Below are positions 53,526-53,673 of a DNA stretch of 53,673 nucleotides, piece after piece (the first letter of the stretch is position 1; every line of letters begins with the position of its first letter). A model generated the notes under the pieces. That model was not told the DNA's origin, did not search any database, and worked only from the letters and a program-made list of their open reading frames with translations. A program made the translations under genes and the position numbers. Source of the DNA: Hyphomicrobiales bacterium (GTDB lineage: Bacteria; Pseudomonadota; Alphaproteobacteria; Rhizobiales; CAJQND01); contig JANQOW010000102.1 of assembly GCA_028285595.1 (NCBI GenBank), forward strand, positions 1 to 53,673, read 5' to 3'.

Positions 53526-53552
53526 GGGCGCCCGCTCAGAAAACGGGCGCCC
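53526..53552 (-). promoter_or_regulatory. Strong hairpin between tuf and rpsJ
   Basis: GGGCGCCCG (53526-53534) and CGGGCGCCC (53544-53552) pair perfectly around a 9-base loop. In the direction of transcription it is followed by TAGTAAATGG and not a T-run, so it is at best a partial terminator; it may lower read-through from tuf to rpsJ or protect the tuf message end. Confidence 0.5.
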
Positions 53553-53558
53553 GTTAGG

Positions 53559-53673
53559 TTATTCTACAATCGTCGCCACCACGCCGGCGCCCACGGTGCG
53601 GCCCCCTTCGCGGATCGCGAAGCGCAGGCCCTCTTCCATGGCAATCGGCACAATCAGCTCAACGTTCATGTCA
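53559..53673 (-). CDS. tuf: Elongation factor Tu, C-terminal 37 residues
   Basis: Only the end of the gene is in the window: [20 protein letters not shown], then [16 protein letters not shown] and a TAA stop. This is the end of domain 3 of EF-Tu, which brings aminoacyl-tRNA to the ribosome. Its place before rpsJ is the usual one. Confidence 0.97.
   Translation of the reverse strand, partial: DMNVELIVPIAMEEGLRFAIREGGRTVGAGVVATIVE

Noticed and set aside
39070-53673. Unusual gene order or foreign insertion in the ribosomal cluster
   Set aside because: The order tuf, S10, spc and alpha genes with secY and adk is the common alphaproteobacterial one; the lack of rpmJ and rpsD is also ordinary.
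1-53673. CRISPR array, tRNA/rRNA genes, insertion sequence, integrase or attachment site
   Set aside because: No regularly spaced repeats, no clover-leaf or rRNA sequence recognised by eye, no transposase or integrase, and no terminal inverted repeats found. A tRNA search program would be decisive for the intergenic gaps.

Overview
The window is a stretch of GC-rich chromosome from an alphaproteobacterium, most likely of the Hyphomicrobiales (Rhizobiales) type. The reasons are the isoaspartyl methyltransferase / tolC / popZ / valS block, an ExoR-like Sel1 protein, a PopZ-type polar organiser, the coaD / cyclophilin / cyclophilin / queA / tgt block, and the alphaproteobacterial version of the ribosomal-protein cluster with rpoA starting at GTG. 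Genus cannot be read from the sequence. I see no tRNA or rRNA gene, CRISPR array, insertion sequence, integrase or phage gene. This is ordinary, densely packed core and metabolic chromosome.

Layout, left to right. (1) 1-7130: a truncated class III nucleotide cyclase, a VWA protein, a Ure2p/YfcG-like glutathione transferase and a class III CoA-transferase on the minus strand; a tandem GNAT protein on the plus strand; then an ExoR-like Sel1 protein whose start overlaps the end of ilvD. (2) 7131-10191: a 365-bp divergent promoter region, then a DUF898 membrane protein overlapping a membrane-anchored M48 metalloprotease, then a small two-helix membrane protein. The first and last transcription units of this group share a bipartite upstream sequence. 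(3) 10221-17163: a PaiB-like flavin protein, valS, popZ, tolC and an isoaspartyl methyltransferase, all on the minus strand. (4) 17346-23815: a DMT transporter/HpaI-aldolase pair, then a complete five-gene branched-chain-amino-acid-type ABC importer in the order ATPase, ATPase, permease, permease, binding protein. (5) 23909-34212: a second Sel1 protein, a FadD-type acyl-CoA ligase, an unrecognised membrane protein, tgt, queA, two cyclophilins, coaD, a LysE exporter, a large TPR protein and a small Tyr/Arg-rich secreted protein. (6) 34402-39033: a crotonase-fold protein and an acyl-CoA ligase in one operon, prfC, and a DUF2161 predicted nuclease. (7) 39070-53673: the S10/spc/alpha ribosomal cluster on the minus strand, from the 3' end of tuf through rpsJ to rplQ, including secY, adk and rpoA. 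It has one clear internal promoter before rpsM and no rpmJ.

How the parts relate: queA and tgt make the queuosine precursor and insert it in tRNA; valS, prfC and the ribosomal cluster serve translation. FadD, the CoA-transferase, the crotonase/ligase pair and the ABC importer point to a heterotrophic life on organic acids and amino acids. The observations most worth checking are the shared upstream element that seems to tie the DUF898/M48 pair to the small membrane protein, a Tgt lacking three of its four usual zinc ligands, a crotonase lacking one catalytic glutamate, a long acidic tail on ribosomal protein L3, and several perfect dyads in promoter regions. I did not find a clear-cut new multi-gene system; the DUF898/M48/small-membrane-protein group is the nearest candidate.
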